A program made the translations under genes and the position numbers. From UBA910 sp964369145 (GTDB taxonomy: Bacteria; Patescibacteriota; Minisyncoccia; Phycocordibacterales; DATDWN01): a stretch of 46,395 bases of DNA. Position 1 is the stretch's first letter. Each line of letters starts with the position of its first letter. The notes below the pieces were generated by a model. It had not been told where the DNA came from. It did not search any database and saw nothing but the letters and a program-made list of their open reading frames with translations. Below are positions 17,268 through 26,756 of the stretch, one piece after another. The stretch lies in contig CAYJEE010000005.1 in assembly GCA_964369145.1 (NCBI GenBank), forward strand, positions 1-46,395, written 5' to 3'.

Positions 17268-18515
17268 ATGAAATCCTTAAAAAACGGTCTCGTACGTATG
17301 CTTCGTTGGAGTGAAGCATACACGAAAACCAACATGATTTATCTTGTTAAAAATAGTTTCTGGGTAAATGCCCACACAGTAACCACCAACGCTTTTGTTT
17401 TTTTACTTTCTATACTCTTTGCTCGTTTTGTATCAAAAGATGTATATGGAACGTATCAATTCCTCATATCACTCGGCGGAATTATTGGAGGCGCAACACT
17501 GATGGGTATGAATAGTGCCGTAACCCAGGCAGTCGCCCGAGGTTTTGAAGGTACTCTTAAAGCTTCTATATACGAACAACTGAAATTTCTCTATATACCT
17601 TTCGTGCTTGGCATACTTGGTTCTGGATACTATTTATTTTTCAACAATCTCACGCTCTCCGTCTCTCTCGCTTTGATTGCAATCCTCCTACCAATCAGTA
17701 ACGCTTTCAATACTTGGTCTGCATACATATCAGGAAAAGCAGATTTTAAGCATTTATTTTTATATAACCAGATTATTAATATTCTTTATTATGGAGGACT
17801 CATTGCTCTGATTTTCATTTCACCACAGACAATCACTCTTATCCTGGGAACATTTTTACTAAACACACTCGCAAACATCTTTATTTATTTTATTGTCATA
17901 AAAAAACACACACCCAATACGCAGATAGACACTGAAGCACTTCAGTACGGTAAAAAATTAAGCCTCTCGAGCGTTCTTCCTTTGATCGCACTGCACATAG
18001 ACAACTTAATCATTTTTCATTTTTTAGGCCCGGCCCAGCTCGCTGTATATGCATTTGCTTCAAATATCCCCGAACGACTCGGTGGACTTCTTCGACCTAT
18101 CTCAACCATTGCACTACCTAAATTATCTACCATAAATCCTCAACATATTCCGGGCATACTTCGTTCAAAAATTATCCAACTTTTTATGCTTTCAGTTGTG
18201 AGTGGACTCATATACATACTCGTTGCTCCTCTTATGTTTAACCTACTTTTTCCTCTGTACACTTCATCTATTCTCTACTCACAAGTGTATGCAGTTGTAA
18301 CCATCCTCTCTATTACCGCAGGACTTCCCTTAGCCGCTTTGTTTGCTACACGGTCAACACACATCTTTACGCTCAATATTGCTCACCCACTTTATAGTAT
18401 TGTGTTTATGTCTATTGGCGTATATTTCTACGGCATTCCTGGAGTTATTGGTGCGAAAATTATTTCAGGAGTATTGTTGCTTATCCAAAGTTATACATAC
18501 TCTCAAAAATCATAA
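17268..18515 (+). CDS. Wzx-like polysaccharide/oligosaccharide flippase
   Basis: A 415-residue integral membrane protein with 12 predicted helices and the MOP-superfamily style start (NSFWVNAHTVTTNAFVFLLSILFARFVSKDVYGTYQFLISLGGIIGGATLMGMN). Mid-protein, LSLSSVLPLIALHIDNLIIFHFLGPAQLAVYAFASNIPERL is typical of Wzx/RfbX proteins. It would flip a polyprenyl-linked glycan across the membrane for the ligase encoded divergently. It converges with the GT2-FkbM gene, with only 6 bp between the stops. Confidence 0.92.
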   Translation: MKSLKNGLVRMLRWSEAYTKTNMIYLVKNSFWVNAHTVTTNAFVFLLSILFARFVSKDVYGTYQFLISLGGIIGGATLMGMNSAVTQAVARGFEGTLKASIYEQLKFLYIPFVLGILGSGYYLFFNNLTLSVSLALIAILLPISNAFNTWSAYISGKADFKHLFLYNQIINILYYGGLIALIFISPQTITLILGTFLLNTLANIFIYFIVIKKHTPNTQIDTEALQYGKKLSLSSVLPLIALHIDNLIIFHFLGPAQLAVYAFASNIPERLGGLLRPISTIALPKLSTINPQHIPGILRSKIIQLFMLSVVSGLIYILVAPLMFNLLFPLYTSSILYSQVYAVVTILSITAGLPLAALFATRSTHIFTLNIAHPLYSIVFMSIGVYFYGIPGVIGAKIISGVLLLIQSYTYSQKS

Positions 18516-18521
18516 CAAACA

Positions 18522-20210
18522 TTACACACTACGCGGCACACAAAGTATGTTTTGTGTTTTATTGGCTGGTACAAATGTTTCCACTACACAACCTGGTTTA
18601 TTGAATATAAACAAATATGGATTATTTGCTTTTACACCATAAAACGTGTACTCGCCAAGTACATGCTTGAGCTGATCTTCTAATATTTTTTGTGACTCTG
18701 GACTCATTTCAATAAACATGACCGGTTTATGTGTACGTATAGTCTCAATCAAACCTTTCAGCACAGACACCTCCATACCTTCCACATCAATTTTAATAAA
18801 ATCTATTCTATTAATGCCGAGTCCTGAAATTACATCATCTCCCTTTTTAATTTCCAGTTTCCCTATATTTCTTCCAACCTCACTTCTTATAAAAGAACCT
18901 ATTCCATTGTTTCTACCTTCTGGCGCAAAAAAATCCAAAAATTGATTTGTATCACCGAGTCCAAAATTAAAGCTTTTTATATTTTTAATGTTATTGTCCG
19001 CGACCCTGCCCTCGAGTACGTGGAACATTTTTTCGTATGGCTCAAATGAATACACCTGCTGAGCATACTGAGAAAAGAAAAGTGAATGATGGCCTGTGTT
19101 TGCACCGATATCGAGCACCACCGAATCCTTATGTAGATATTTTTTACACAAAGAAAGTTCTTCGAACTCATACGCGCCAAAATAAAATACCTGCCTATCT
19201 ATATGGTCATTCAGATTACCTTTATACACATACCCAAAAAAAGGTACGAGAAAATCATACCCTATATATTTCATAGGCAATATAATCCTGTAACGTATAC
19301 CGAGTCGCAAGATTCTTATATGTCCCAATATTCTCGCAGCATAATAAGGAAAAATAGCCATCATTGTACGCATTGCAGAATACACATACCGCACACAATC
19401 ACTATATAATCCTGCTCTTTGTGCGATACGTGACATATGTAAATATTTACGTATAAGATGCATCTGGTGGTTTGTATAAAAAGCTGAATGTTGCGTTAAG
19501 TCTTTCTGGTGAATTTCTAGATATTTTTTAGGATCTTTAAGTGGAGCACTCATGCTTATATGATCAATGTTACTTTTTTGATTTATTAGAGTAGAGATTT
19601 GTCTATAGTATCTGACTTTTTTACCATCTTTTATCATATTTCGAATTGTAATCGACTCAAACCCGTTCACACTTTCTTCAAACCAATATTTACCCGACAT
19701 AAACACTTCCCTGCGAAACACAGGCTTACAATCACCTCGTAACCCATACTTAACCATGAATTCTTCATATGTTGGATCAAAAAAATCACGATCATCTTTA
19801 AATTGAAATCCTCCCATAAAATCCTCCGCATCATTTTTAATGAGTGTATTAAAACAAATTAAATGATAATCCTCTTCAATACTATTTATCTTTTCTTTAA
19901 CATAAACAAGAGCATCTTCTGTCAACTCATCATCGTCATCTAAAAATACAATCCAATCAGATGTAATATATGTAATACCTTGATTTCGAGCAACATTCAC
20001 CCCACCACTCTTCTCTCTTGTTATTACATGAATAGTATTATGTGCACTTGCGATCTTGATAAGAAAATCATTTGTATCATCTGTACTCCCATCATTCACA
20101 ACAACTATCTCATCTGGACATACAGACTGCTTAAATACACTCTCTAGAGCTTTCTCGAGTAATTCCCTCCTGTTTTTTGTAGGTATTAAAACGGCAATAC
20201 TATTTTTCAT
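18522..20210 (-). CDS. GT2 glycosyltransferase fused to FkbM-type methyltransferase
   Basis: A 562-residue two-domain protein. Residues ~1-230 are a GT-A family 2 transferase: AVLIPTKNRRELLEKALESV, DEIVVVNDGSTDDT, and WIVFLDDDDELT (DxD). Residues ~365-545 are an FkbM-family SAM methyltransferase: VVLDIGANTGHHSLFFSQ, VYSFEPYEKMF, and DFIKIDVEGMEVSVLKGL. A basic helical linker (~240-345) joins them. It probably adds and O-methylates a sugar on a surface glycan in the cytoplasm. The gene overlaps the preceding methyltransferase gene by 11 bp. Confidence 0.9.
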   Translation of the reverse strand: MKNSIAVLIPTKNRRELLEKALESVFKQSVCPDEIVVVNDGSTDDTNDFLIKIASAHNTIHVITREKSGGVNVARNQGITYITSDWIVFLDDDDELTEDALVYVKEKINSIEEDYHLICFNTLIKNDAEDFMGGFQFKDDRDFFDPTYEEFMVKYGLRGDCKPVFRREVFMSGKYWFEESVNGFESITIRNMIKDGKKVRYYRQISTLINQKSNIDHISMSAPLKDPKKYLEIHQKDLTQHSAFYTNHQMHLIRKYLHMSRIAQRAGLYSDCVRYVYSAMRTMMAIFPYYAARILGHIRILRLGIRYRIILPMKYIGYDFLVPFFGYVYKGNLNDHIDRQVFYFGAYEFEELSLCKKYLHKDSVVLDIGANTGHHSLFFSQYAQQVYSFEPYEKMFHVLEGRVADNNIKNIKSFNFGLGDTNQFLDFFAPEGRNNGIGSFIRSEVGRNIGKLEIKKGDDVISGLGINRIDFIKIDVEGMEVSVLKGLIETIRTHKPVMFIEMSPESQKILEDQLKHVLGEYTFYGVKANNPYLFIFNKPGCVVETFVPANKTQNILCVPRSV

Positions 20211-20982
20211 CTTTTTTTAAAACAACAAGAATATGCGGTAAAAACACTTTATATGATAACCCTATATACCCAAGAATGTTCTTAATAATTACTTTAATAA
20301 TATTTTTTGATTCACCTCTTTCTTCAATAAGTCTCCAGACCCCAGACTCACGTAACATTTTTTTCATTTCAAAATACGTATAGAAATGTAAATTATTTTC
20401 AGTGAGAGGATTTTTTCCAAAAAATTTTACAACAATAGGTCTAAAGAAACCTGGAACGTAGGTTAAAAACCATAACCCAGTATGAGTTTCTTTGGGCCAT
20501 ATTTTATTAGGAAACCCTAAATACATGAAGCCTCCAAACTTGAGTACTCTATATGCTTCTTGTAAATAAATCACTGGATATGTCGTATGCTCTAGTACAC
20601 TTGTAGAGATAGCATAATCAAAAAAACCTTCTGAATACGGCAAGGTAGCTCCATCACCATACAGTGCAAATTGAGGTTTTACATTATAGGCTGTCGCATA
20701 TTCATTTGCCATAGCAACGAGTTCTTCTTCAACTTCGACACCATACACATCAGCACCAGCTAATGCAAAAGCAATACTAATACACCCGTTTCCAGAACCA
20801 AGATCTATAATTTTCTTACCCCTCACTTCACCCACTCTTTTTTTAAAATCATTCACCAAAGACTGTGCATCAGTCATTTTCTTTTCCCAGTTTTTAACTA
20901 TTTTTTCTTTTTCTGGAATAGAGGCTTTGGGATACCGTCTATAGATGTATTCCTTTGCAACTGATTCTATTGAAAATGTCAT
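20200..20982 (-). CDS. Class I SAM-dependent methyltransferase (Methyltransf_11 type)
   Basis: A 260-residue protein with motif I KKIIDLGSGNGCISIAFALAG, an acidic strand-2 end YGVEVEEELVAM, and motif II/III FDYAISTSVLEHTTYPVIYLQEAYRVLKFGGFMYLGFPN. The substrate is unknown; the neighbours suggest a sugar or lipid-linked intermediate. A TAATAT box 7 nt before the ATG could drive a leaderless transcript, although the GT4 gene stops only 13 bp upstream. Confidence 0.88.
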   Translation of the reverse strand: MTFSIESVAKEYIYRRYPKASIPEKEKIVKNWEKKMTDAQSLVNDFKKRVGEVRGKKIIDLGSGNGCISIAFALAGADVYGVEVEEELVAMANEYATAYNVKPQFALYGDGATLPYSEGFFDYAISTSVLEHTTYPVIYLQEAYRVLKFGGFMYLGFPNKIWPKETHTGLWFLTYVPGFFRPIVVKFFGKNPLTENNLHFYTYFEMKKMLRESGVWRLIEERGESKNIIKVIIKNILGYIGLSYKVFLPHILVVLKKDEK

Positions 20983-20995
20983 AGAATTTATATTA

Positions 20996-22093
20996 TCACA
21001 AAACCAATATCTTGTTTACATGATGTTCTATACTAAAATCAGCTACTCTTTTATATGCAGCATCTGCCAATCGTTGCTGTAACGAACCATCATCCATGAG
21101 TCTACGCATCTCATCATGTAATGCTTTTTGATTTTCGCATTCTACGACAAGTCCCTGCACACCGTGCTCAATCATATCTTTCCCAGCTTTAAAATTAGAT
21201 ATGATTATTGGTAATTTTGATGCCATCGCTTCTAACACAACAATCCCTAACCCTTCCCAGCGAGACGCCAGCACAAAACAATCCGAGGTGGTTAAAATGT
21301 CTGGAATATCCTTTCTTACCCCAAGAAAATGTACACGATCAACAAGCCCCTGCTGTGCGACCATATCTTTTAATTCTTTTTCTTTTGGACCCTGCCCTAC
21401 TATCAGCACGTGTGCCCCTGGAAGCCCTCGCGAGAAGGCTTGTATGAGAATATCAATACCTTTTTGTTCTATGAGTCTCCCTATAGTGACAAACACAAAA
21501 GCATCCTCTGGAATACCCAATATTGCTCTATACTGCACGTTTTTTGTAATACTATATTTTGCTATGGGTATTCCATTATGCACCACAACCACTCGGTCAC
21601 CTTGTATACCATGCTGAACGAGAGAATCTTTTACCGGAGAAGAGACTGCCACAATCTTTTTAGGCAACCGCTGCAAAAGCCTGTCGAGACAGTACATCTT
21701 CTTGTTTTTTATTGCGTCATATATGTTGTGTTCAAAAATAATTATATTTTTAATTCCAACAAAACGGCACACCATAAGCGTTACTACATTTGAAAACCAC
21801 AAGTGACTGAACACTTTTTCTGGTTTGAGAGTTTTTATAAAAAAATACGTTCTGGCCCACCCACGGAGATCCCAGATAGTGTTCATATCCACACACATAA
21901 TCTTATCTTTCGAAAGGCGACACTCGTGCATGAGCGACAAAGTTTTTTCTTTCTTAAACGTAAGGAGATGGACATCCAAACCTCTGTGTATCATTTCATT
22001 AATATCATCCACCACCAAACGCTCTGCGCCTCCCACGCCAAGATTATTGATACTAATTAAAATTTTTTTATTCACTTTATTTTCTACAATCAT
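20996..22093 (-). CDS. GT4-family glycosyltransferase
   Basis: About 365 residues from ATG 22093 (MIVENKVNKKILISINNLGVGGAERLVVDDI); an in-frame ATG at 22105 would add four residues. The GT-B fold is recognised by GVGGAERLV at the N-terminus, VVVHNGIPIAKY, FVTIGRLIEQKGIDILIQAF, and the donor-site motif SRWEGLGIVVLEAMASKLPII. It overlaps the end of the GT39-like gene, so the two are probably translationally coupled. The sugar specificity cannot be read from sequence. Confidence 0.92.
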   Translation of the reverse strand: MIVENKVNKKILISINNLGVGGAERLVVDDINEMIHRGLDVHLLTFKKEKTLSLMHECRLSKDKIMCVDMNTIWDLRGWARTYFFIKTLKPEKVFSHLWFSNVVTLMVCRFVGIKNIIIFEHNIYDAIKNKKMYCLDRLLQRLPKKIVAVSSPVKDSLVQHGIQGDRVVVVHNGIPIAKYSITKNVQYRAILGIPEDAFVFVTIGRLIEQKGIDILIQAFSRGLPGAHVLIVGQGPKEKELKDMVAQQGLVDRVHFLGVRKDIPDILTTSDCFVLASRWEGLGIVVLEAMASKLPIIISNFKAGKDMIEHGVQGLVVECENQKALHDEMRRLMDDGSLQQRLADAAYKRVADFSIEHHVNKILVL

Positions 22094-23765
22094 AGACCGT
22101 AGCATGAATCGCTTTATCTAAATCAGAATACACTGTTTTACAACTCTGTAGATAATTCATATACATAGTTCCCTCATTAATCCGTGGAATATCTATATAC
22201 AACACATGACCATTGAATGTGCTGAAATATTTTTCATATTCGTCACTAAATTGTGGCGCAGCATACATACGTCGAGCATACTTTCCTGTTTCGCGAATTT
22301 CATACCCACCAATGTCATTGTATACAACAACAGATTTCACCTCATCATTATTTACAATAAATTGCTTTGCTTTCTCAAACAAACCATATGGACTTCCGTT
22401 GATACGGCCAAATAAATATTCTTCTATAAACACCCCGTTATATATTATGCCAAGCACAATTATATGCATCATTACTATACCTTTAACTTGTGGTTTTTTG
22501 AGAGCCCATAGCACAAGCACAAACGATGCAAACCACACGATACCAATAAAGAAGAAAGAAACATAAAATCCAGTAGGACCAGACCCTCCTGAAAAAGGAA
22601 AGAGGAAGTTCCAATGTAGTGATGTCACTGCATTAATCCATTCTGTTTTTGGGTGCTGTGGAGGCACCGTATGATTCAAAAATTGAGCACAAAAGAATAC
22701 AAGAGAAAGGAGTGAGATAAACACAACATCTTTTACCTGCACCGATTCAGTTTCAGTGCTTGAAAAATTATGTTTCGCAAAAAGTGAACCCACAATAAAA
22801 CAGAGAGGTACTACCAGAAATGCAAAATACCGATCGAGCGCGCCGATTGAGAAATCAAATAACACAAGGTAGAAAAGTAGACCATACCCGATAAATAACC
22901 AGAATATTCTGTTTTTTTGAAATAATTCACGAGTAGAAAGAAGCGGTGTGAGTAGTAAAAAAGGAGAAAGATACATGAGCGCTTTTGCAAACTGTATCAG
23001 TGTCTGAAACCATCCACGCTGTGCAAATCGAATAAATGTATCCCAGTACCCCATCGACCATCCGAGTCTGAAAAATGGAAATATGAATTGTGAGAGATAA
23101 ATCACCCCTACCAAACTCACCGCACCTCCCACAATATAACCTAGAAAAAGTAATACCTTCTTTTTGTTTTCAAAATATTTTTTTTCAAGAAAAAAGTCAG
23201 TTGCAAAAACCCCAATAGGAATAATGAAACTTAACTTAATCAGAAAACCAAGTATTACGGACACAACAAACGCAACACTCCACAATACGGTGTTTCTTGA
23301 AATACGATAATCCCTTGATTTAACATGAAGGTACGAAACCAATGCGGCGAGGAAAAAGAACACCATCACTGCCCCGTCGACGTCCACCGTCAGTGACGCC
23401 AATACTCCATAAAAAGAAAAAGTGAAGAGAGATGTAACCCACAGAGACCCTTTTTTACCAAACATCAAATACGCAGCATATGCGACCAAGATAAAATTTA
23501 AGACACTGAAACCAAGCGGTATCATTCTGAAATTATCATACCCAATCGCATGCCCTCCCACGCGATAGATTAATTCTGTAAGCGGAGGATGCGGTACGCT
23601 TCCCGGTGCAAATACTGCAGGGTTTGCGTAGAGCGGCCACTTGTATTCATCCTGGTGATACGGAATATCAAGACCAGGAATACGAATACAGAGAAAAGAA
23701 ATAAAAAGTAAACCAAGGATAATCCAGTATTGATGGGTTAAAAACCACTGTTTAACTGATGTCAT
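22077..23765 (-). CDS. GT39/ArnT-like membrane glycosyltransferase (PMT_2)
   Basis: A 562-residue GT-C protein with about 11-12 membrane helices. The first periplasmic loop has the catalytic acidic pair in IPYHQDEYKW and the pattern PHPPLTELIYR, as in dolichyl-phosphate-mannose or aminoarabinose transferases of the PMT_2 group. A soluble C-terminal domain (~450-562) follows. Such enzymes use a polyprenyl-phosphate sugar donor on the outer face of the membrane. First gene of a four-gene minus-strand operon (GT39, GT4, methyltransferase, GT2-FkbM). Confidence 0.88.
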   Translation of the reverse strand: MTSVKQWFLTHQYWIILGLLFISFLCIRIPGLDIPYHQDEYKWPLYANPAVFAPGSVPHPPLTELIYRVGGHAIGYDNFRMIPLGFSVLNFILVAYAAYLMFGKKGSLWVTSLFTFSFYGVLASLTVDVDGAVMVFFFLAALVSYLHVKSRDYRISRNTVLWSVAFVVSVILGFLIKLSFIIPIGVFATDFFLEKKYFENKKKVLLFLGYIVGGAVSLVGVIYLSQFIFPFFRLGWSMGYWDTFIRFAQRGWFQTLIQFAKALMYLSPFLLLTPLLSTRELFQKNRIFWLFIGYGLLFYLVLFDFSIGALDRYFAFLVVPLCFIVGSLFAKHNFSSTETESVQVKDVVFISLLSLVFFCAQFLNHTVPPQHPKTEWINAVTSLHWNFLFPFSGGSGPTGFYVSFFFIGIVWFASFVLVLWALKKPQVKGIVMMHIIVLGIIYNGVFIEEYLFGRINGSPYGLFEKAKQFIVNNDEVKSVVVYNDIGGYEIRETGKYARRMYAAPQFSDEYEKYFSTFNGHVLYIDIPRINEGTMYMNYLQSCKTVYSDLDKAIHATVYDCRK

Positions 23766-23805
23766 ATTGCTCTTATGCTACCACAACTCAGATACACTCA
23801 AACTA

Positions 23806-23833
23806 TTGATTTATATATAAAAAATTGTATTAT
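23806..23833 (+). promoter_or_regulatory. Sigma70-type promoter of the first YdcF-like gene
   Basis: TTGATT (23806-23811), 16-bp spacer, TATTAT (23828-23833). It leaves a short leader containing AGGAG (23841-23845) 8 nt before the ATG. Confidence 0.6.
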
Positions 23834-23853
23834 CATACACAGGAGCACCACAA

Positions 23854-24507
23854 ATGGAATTGCTGTTTTTAAAGGTACTTACAAGCCGCCCAGTAGTATG
23901 GGTACTGAGGACTGAAATAGCATCCTCAATCTTGCTGTTTTTTATTTCTTTTCTGGAACTGAACGATGACCCTCCAGAAGAAGCTAGTTTTATTTATCTC
24001 ATAACGTACGGAGCCTCGCAACACGGTCTGACAAAACTATCTTTGTTTACAACGGAGAAAGCATTGTTTTACCAAAATCTTCTCTCCGAAATACCTGTAA
24101 TCGGGTGCACTTTCAAGTACAACCCTGAAGGTGCTCAGGAGTGGAAGTGGCGAAAAAGCATCATCCATCACAACTTGCACTGGGCAGGTGACGCCACCAG
24201 TACGACCGACGAAAGACAGCTTATCATGCAAAAAGCTCTTGATCTAAAGTTGGATCTGAGCAAACCTATACTCATAATGAGCGGCGGTGCTCAGGTACGT
24301 CGAGTGCGACTGGTACTCAGACATTTTCACCCGAACCTGGACTTCTGCTTCAGGTGCAGCAACACCACCGTGGATGACCCTAACAACCCCATGCGTGCCC
24401 AGCGCCAGTGGCAGACGTGGGTTGTTGCAAATTTAGTGGGGTGCTTGTTCTACAAGCTTATCGGCGTGAAGTACTTTGCCGATAAAAACCTCAGCCAACC
24501 AACCTAA
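23854..24507 (+). CDS. YdcF/DUF218-like protein, first of two paralogues
   Basis: A 217-residue protein. The N-terminus has a hydrophobic stretch (EIASSILLFFISFLEL). The C-terminal half looks like the YdcF/SanA/ElyC fold: DERQLIMQKALDL, KPILIMSGGAQVRRVRLVLRHF, and a final helix after DDPNNPMRAQRQW. The family is linked to envelope polysaccharide and lipid-carrier metabolism, with no settled reaction. A second member is at 25649-26209 (shared KPI...VRRVxL...DP...QW). It has its own promoter, a strong AGGAG Shine-Dalgarno and its own terminator, unlike the flanking glycan genes, and is visibly richer in G and C. The family call is by pattern only. Confidence 0.65.
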   Translation: MELLFLKVLTSRPVVWVLRTEIASSILLFFISFLELNDDPPEEASFIYLITYGASQHGLTKLSLFTTEKALFYQNLLSEIPVIGCTFKYNPEGAQEWKWRKSIIHHNLHWAGDATSTTDERQLIMQKALDLKLDLSKPILIMSGGAQVRRVRLVLRHFHPNLDFCFRCSNTTVDDPNNPMRAQRQWQTWVVANLVGCLFYKLIGVKYFADKNLSQPT

Positions 24508-24511
24508 CCAC

Positions 24512-24539
24512 AAGGCTCGCGTACATGCACGCGAGCCTT
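24512..24539 (+). terminator. Terminator after the first YdcF-like gene
   Basis: AAGGCTCGCGT (24512-24522) and ACGCGAGCCTT (24529-24539) form an 11-bp perfect stem with loop ACATGC, 4 bp after the stop. A short T-rich tail follows. Confidence 0.85.
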
Positions 24540-24546
24540 TAACCTT

Positions 24547-25581
24547 TTAAAATAATAATTTAGCGAAACCAAGTATTCCCTGCTTCCACGGAACCCTGTG
24601 AGAAACTCCGCTTTTTCCTTCAAAATCTTTTCTGTGTGCAAGATACCAGTTATAATTTCGCACCAACGCATCTTTATTTGAATACTGTGGTTTCCAGCCA
24701 AGTATACACTCTGCTTTTTCTATTGAAACAAAACTATCTTTAGATGCTGTCTCATATACCCATTTATAAAGAGGAGAGATATGCAACAACTCGAGAAGTC
24801 TCAGTGTCCAGATCATTGGAGTAGCCGGAAAACCTGATATTTTTTTACCAAAACCAGCTACATCGAGTACCGCCTGATAATCCTCTTTCATTGTCGTAAA
24901 TTCTTTTGCACCAAAATTAAACACATCATTTACTTTTGACACATCTCCTGTTGCGCACAAATAAATACCTTCACAGAAATCTTCTACATCCATGAGTTGA
25001 TATCGATTCTTCCCGTTACCTATCATTGGGAAACCGTGTCCTGTTGACGCCCAGTCATAAAACAATGCAAACACTCCCAAACGTTCGGGGCCAATAAAAG
25101 ATTTTGGTCGAAGTATAGGTGTTACAAGCCCTTTTGAACGAAAATCCTTGCAAATATCTTCTGCAGCAATCTTTGCTTTACCGTATTCCCCTACACCATC
25201 GAGTTTATCTGTCTCAGAAAGAGGGTGGTGGTCTGGGATACCGTACACTGCTGTCGAAGAAATATGGATCATTCGTGACACAGCGTTATCCAAAGATGCT
25301 TGGCACACATTTCGAGTACCATCGATATCAGTCGTCCGAATATCTTCAGCAGAATACAATGGCAAAGCAGCAGCAGTATGCACGACAATATCAGCACCCT
25401 TCATACTCTCTTTCAAAAAATCAAAATTCCTAATATCGCCGATGATCGAAGTGACTTTATTTTTTTCAGGATAATCAAACGGAAGCAAGTCATACGTTAC
25501 AACCTCATGCCCCCGACTCAAAAGATGCCGAGTTAAATTTATTCCCAAAAAACCAGATCCGCCTGTTATAAAATATTTCAT
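24547..25581 (-). CDS. NAD-dependent epimerase/dehydratase (extended SDR)
   Basis: A 344-residue Rossmann-fold enzyme: GGSGFLGINLTRHLLSRGHEV (TGxxGxxG-type NAD motif), VVHTAAALPL, SSTAVYG and the catalytic YGKAK (YxxxK). SFIGPERLGVF and DVEDFCEGI are in the sugar-binding half. It probably interconverts nucleotide sugars or reduces a keto-sugar for the cluster. It is flanked on both sides by YdcF-like cassettes that converge on it. A TATATT box 6 nt before the ATG suggests a leaderless mRNA; there is no Shine-Dalgarno. Confidence 0.9.
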   Translation of the reverse strand: MKYFITGGSGFLGINLTRHLLSRGHEVVTYDLLPFDYPEKNKVTSIIGDIRNFDFLKESMKGADIVVHTAAALPLYSAEDIRTTDIDGTRNVCQASLDNAVSRMIHISSTAVYGIPDHHPLSETDKLDGVGEYGKAKIAAEDICKDFRSKGLVTPILRPKSFIGPERLGVFALFYDWASTGHGFPMIGNGKNRYQLMDVEDFCEGIYLCATGDVSKVNDVFNFGAKEFTTMKEDYQAVLDVAGFGKKISGFPATPMIWTLRLLELLHISPLYKWVYETASKDSFVSIEKAECILGWKPQYSNKDALVRNYNWYLAHRKDFEGKSGVSHRVPWKQGILGFAKLLF

Positions 25582-25615
25582 ACATAAAATATATCACGGG
25601 CTCCCAAAAACAAAA

Positions 25616-25640
25616 ACAGGTTGGCATACCGCCAACCTGT
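25616..25640 (-). terminator. Terminator after the pgpA-YdcF cassette
   Basis: Minus strand: ACAGGTTGGC, loop GGTAT, GCCAACCTGT, then TTTTTGTTTTTG. The stem is 10 bp and perfect, followed by a strong U-tract, 8 bp after the stop. Confidence 0.93.
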
Positions 25641-25648
25641 CACTCACC

Positions 25649-26209
25649 TCACAGCTTTCCACAAAGAGCTTTTATAACAAGAACAGCTCTTGAACAGTAT
25701 TCCCAGGGTATGTATACCCAAGGAGACCGACACCACCACTGACAGCTCATCCTCAATAACGGGTCATACGGAATACTGTCGCACTCTTTGGGAACAACGA
25801 CCGTAAGTCCGTAGTACTGAGCAAGTAAGGAAACCCTCCGAACATGATGAGGATGCCCGACCAACACCACAATAGGTTTTTCATACGTACCCCTAATCTG
25901 GCGAGCTACCCACTTCAGCAACACATGGGTCTGAACCCATTCTCCAGGAGAAGAGGGGTATTGATACGAGACCACCGAATCTTCCAGGATACTATCTTGC
26001 TCTCTTTGCCCGCAAAACGGTATGTTAATTTTTGTGCAATACTCCTGGGCAATTCTCGCAATTCCCCTGTTTGAATCATCTGGCCGACTGCCGGGTAAAT
26101 ATCGGTTAAATGGTGCCGCAATAACTGCCACAGCACCATCAAAATTATTACTGTACGCAACCTTGATCCGCGGGTTTAACAGCTCGTAGATCAGTTGGAA
26201 CTTAGTCAT
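25649..26209 (-). CDS. YdcF/DUF218-like protein, second paralogue
   Basis: A 186-residue protein without a clear signal peptide. FDGAVAVIAAPFNRY resembles the first strand of the YdcF fold; KPIVVLVGHPHHVRRVSLLAQYYGL and YDPLLRMSCQW match the first paralogue at 23854-24507, in the opposite orientation. It lies 12 bp behind pgpA with an AAAGGTGG Shine-Dalgarno (26214-26221), forming a two-gene unit closed by a strong terminator. Linkage to pgpA suggests a phospholipid or polyprenyl-phosphate substrate, which is inference. Confidence 0.62.
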   Translation of the reverse strand: MTKFQLIYELLNPRIKVAYSNNFDGAVAVIAAPFNRYLPGSRPDDSNRGIARIAQEYCTKINIPFCGQREQDSILEDSVVSYQYPSSPGEWVQTHVLLKWVARQIRGTYEKPIVVLVGHPHHVRRVSLLAQYYGLTVVVPKECDSIPYDPLLRMSCQWWCRSPWVYIPWEYCSRAVLVIKALCGKL

Positions 26210-26221
26210 AACCCCACCTTT

Positions 26222-26716
26222 CTATATAAAAATGAACAATCCGTAAAGCACAATTGCAGTGTACACACCTGCACATACGTCATCCAGCATAACAGCCCAC
26301 GGACTCTGAATGTTGTCGAAATACGATGCTGGCCAAAGTTTGGCCACATCAAAAAATCGAAACACAACAAACAACACACCATAATCAACCCATGAACCAT
26401 GAGCCATAAGGAGAAGTGCTGTTGTGCCAACCAGCATACCCAAAGTCTCGTCAATCGCTATTTGGTTGTGGTCATGATCTCGCACCTTACCGAATGGATC
26501 CATTTTTGGACCGAGAAGTGCCTCGGCATGCGGCACACTCCACACACCTACAAGCAAGGTAAGTAAACTTACCACAGCTAGTACGATCAAAGAGTGTGTG
26601 TATACAACAAACATACACAAAGGCAGGGAGATGAGACTACCCACCGTTCCCATCCACGGGGCCCACTGACCAACGCCAAGTGTCGCGATATACAAACCAA
26701 TTTTTTTATTTTTCAT
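26222..26716 (-). CDS. pgpA: Phosphatidylglycerophosphatase A-like membrane protein
   Basis: From ATG 26716 (MKNKKIGLYIATLGVG), chosen because AGGAG lies 7 nt upstream, the product is 164 residues. PgpA motifs are present: GQWAPWMGTVGSLISLPL, IAIDETLGMLVG and FRFFDVAKLWPASYFDNI ending in VMLDDVCAGVYTAI, with conserved acidic residues. Four hydrophobic segments. It dephosphorylates phosphatidylglycerol-phosphate at the inner membrane, or perhaps a related polyprenyl phosphate here. It heads a cassette with the YdcF-like gene. Confidence 0.87.
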   Translation of the reverse strand: MKNKKIGLYIATLGVGQWAPWMGTVGSLISLPLCMFVVYTHSLIVLAVVSLLTLLVGVWSVPHAEALLGPKMDPFGKVRDHDHNQIAIDETLGMLVGTTALLLMAHGSWVDYGVLFVVFRFFDVAKLWPASYFDNIQSPWAVMLDDVCAGVYTAIVLYGLFIFI

Positions 26717-26756
26717 GAAATAGCTCCTGGCCCCCATACTACACTTCTAAAAAAAA

